Assembly (NCBI RefSeq): GCF_001640805.2
Contig: NC_066842.1
Span: 22,814,075-22,878,074 of the forward strand
Length of the DNA stretch: 64,000 nt
Direction of reading: 5' to 3'
From: Lates calcarifer
Lineage: Eukaryota > Chordata > Actinopteri > Centropomidae
In this document: positions 63,301-64,000 of the stretch, piece after piece
How the letters are laid out: every line of letters begins with the position of its first letter
Position numbering within the stretch: position 1 is the first letter of the stretch
Notes under the pieces: generated by a model
Database searches by the model: none
What the model saw: the letters and a program-made list of their open reading frames with translations, nothing else
What the model was told of the DNA's origin: nothing
Made by a program: the position numbers and the translations under genes

Positions 63301-64000
63301 ATCTAAATTTTCTTTTGCCATATTATGTAGGTTCAAGGTCAGGAAGGAAGCAAAATCCTCTCTGTATGTATTGATTCATTATCTGACTTTGCCATTAAAC
63401 TTCATGTTGAAATTTTGATTCCAATGTTTCCACTTGCAGACACATGCAAAGTTATTCTTAACAGTCATGATACAGGATTCTGACTGGGACCAGCTGCATC
63501 AGCTCTCCTCCTTTCTAACTCTAACCCATTATTATGATTGAAAATCATATAATATTTAAATACACTTCTCAATAAATCAGTATTTAACACTTTTTAATGT
63601 CTTTTTAAAAAACTGTTATGTAATGTATATATAGAATTTTTTGAAATATCTTTACTCTTTAATTGATCTAAACCAATTACAAACTGACTGACAAACACAA
63701 GCTCCCATACAGTCTAATACAATCCACTACAACAGTCTTGATTTAAATCCAGGCTTTGTGACTGTTAAGTTTTGTGGATACTGTGTTACAACTGAGTAAG
63801 TTTTGTGGAATTGGACTGCATTACTCTCTAAACTGTTTTCTAATATTACACCCACCGACACTTTTCCTCAGGGGGAGCAAAATATTAAAGGGATCTATCA
63901 AGAAACTGGAATCCAGTACAGCAACACAAACTCTAACCTAAAATATTCCCATAAAGATGATCAACATGTGTCTGACACAGTGTAGACAATAGAATTAAAT
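60301..64000. other. Non-coding stretch
   Basis: No exon is supported. The stretch has a purine-biased segment at 60481-60930 that is open on both strands, a GGT run at 61420-61437, a diverged piece of the 264-bp element at about 61555-61660 and short CA runs near 60340 and 62164. The frames at 60481-60932 (148 and 152 codons) and 61388-61681 (97 codons) match no family I know. Confidence 0.5.
61555..61660 (-). repeat. Diverged piece of the 264-bp inverted-repeat element (middle part)
   Basis: CTTTCCACCACTGGAGACAG followed by CCCTCGGCAAGT, then GAAGTTTG and CTTGCAACATTT, corresponds base by base in order to the reverse complement of the middle of the element at 24523-24786 (AAATGTTGCAA, AAACTT, ACTTGCCAAGAGCTGTCTCC-AGTGGTGGAAAG). 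Terminal repeats are not visible here. Confidence 0.5.

Overview
The window looks like a piece of a spiny-rayed (percomorph-type) teleost fish chromosome. This is inferred from the AT-rich non-coding background, the many (CA)n/(GT)n microsatellites, a vertebrate gene with very long introns, and several interspersed repeats I recognise as teleost families. There is no sign of bacterial-style gene packing. Almost every long open frame is a by-product of microsatellites or purine/pyrimidine-biased tracts.

The only conventional host gene I can support is a neuritin-like GPI-anchored protein gene, nrn1l, on the minus strand. Exon 3 (17773-18070) and exon 2 (33914-34064) have matching splice sites and compatible phases. 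They encode the cysteine-rich neuritin domain and a C-terminal GPI-anchor signal, and are separated by a 15.8 kb intron. Exon 1 (start codon and most of the signal peptide) must lie above 34064 on the minus strand. I could not find it, and it may be beyond the window.

Layout. 1-17.3 kb: region downstream of nrn1l, with a decayed DIRS-type tyrosine-recombinase retrotransposon (3.3-4.7 kb), SINE-like copies, a long-inverted-repeat non-autonomous element around a compound microsatellite (9.9-10.8 kb) and a LINE-type 3' tail (13.8 kb). 17.3-34.1 kb: nrn1l exons 3 and 2 and intron 2. The intron contains a nearly identical 1.33 kb tandem duplication (23.8-26.4 kb) carrying a 264 bp inverted-repeat element, a cluster of POU/octamer-like sites (21.46-21.58 kb), and two strong hairpins (18.35 and 33.36 kb). 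34.1-64 kb: probably nrn1l intron 1 and/or upstream intergenic DNA. It holds more SINE-like copies (41.6, 59.8 kb), a Penelope-type GIY-YIG endonuclease remnant (58.6-59.1 kb), an (AATAG)n tract with a perfect hairpin (55.5 kb) and many microsatellites.

No tRNA or rRNA gene, CRISPR array or obviously new multi-gene system was seen. The items most worth checking are the tandem duplication with its nested 57 bp repeat, the POU-site cluster, the hairpin next to exon 3, the two SINE-like copies that share flanking sequence, and the missing first exon of nrn1l.
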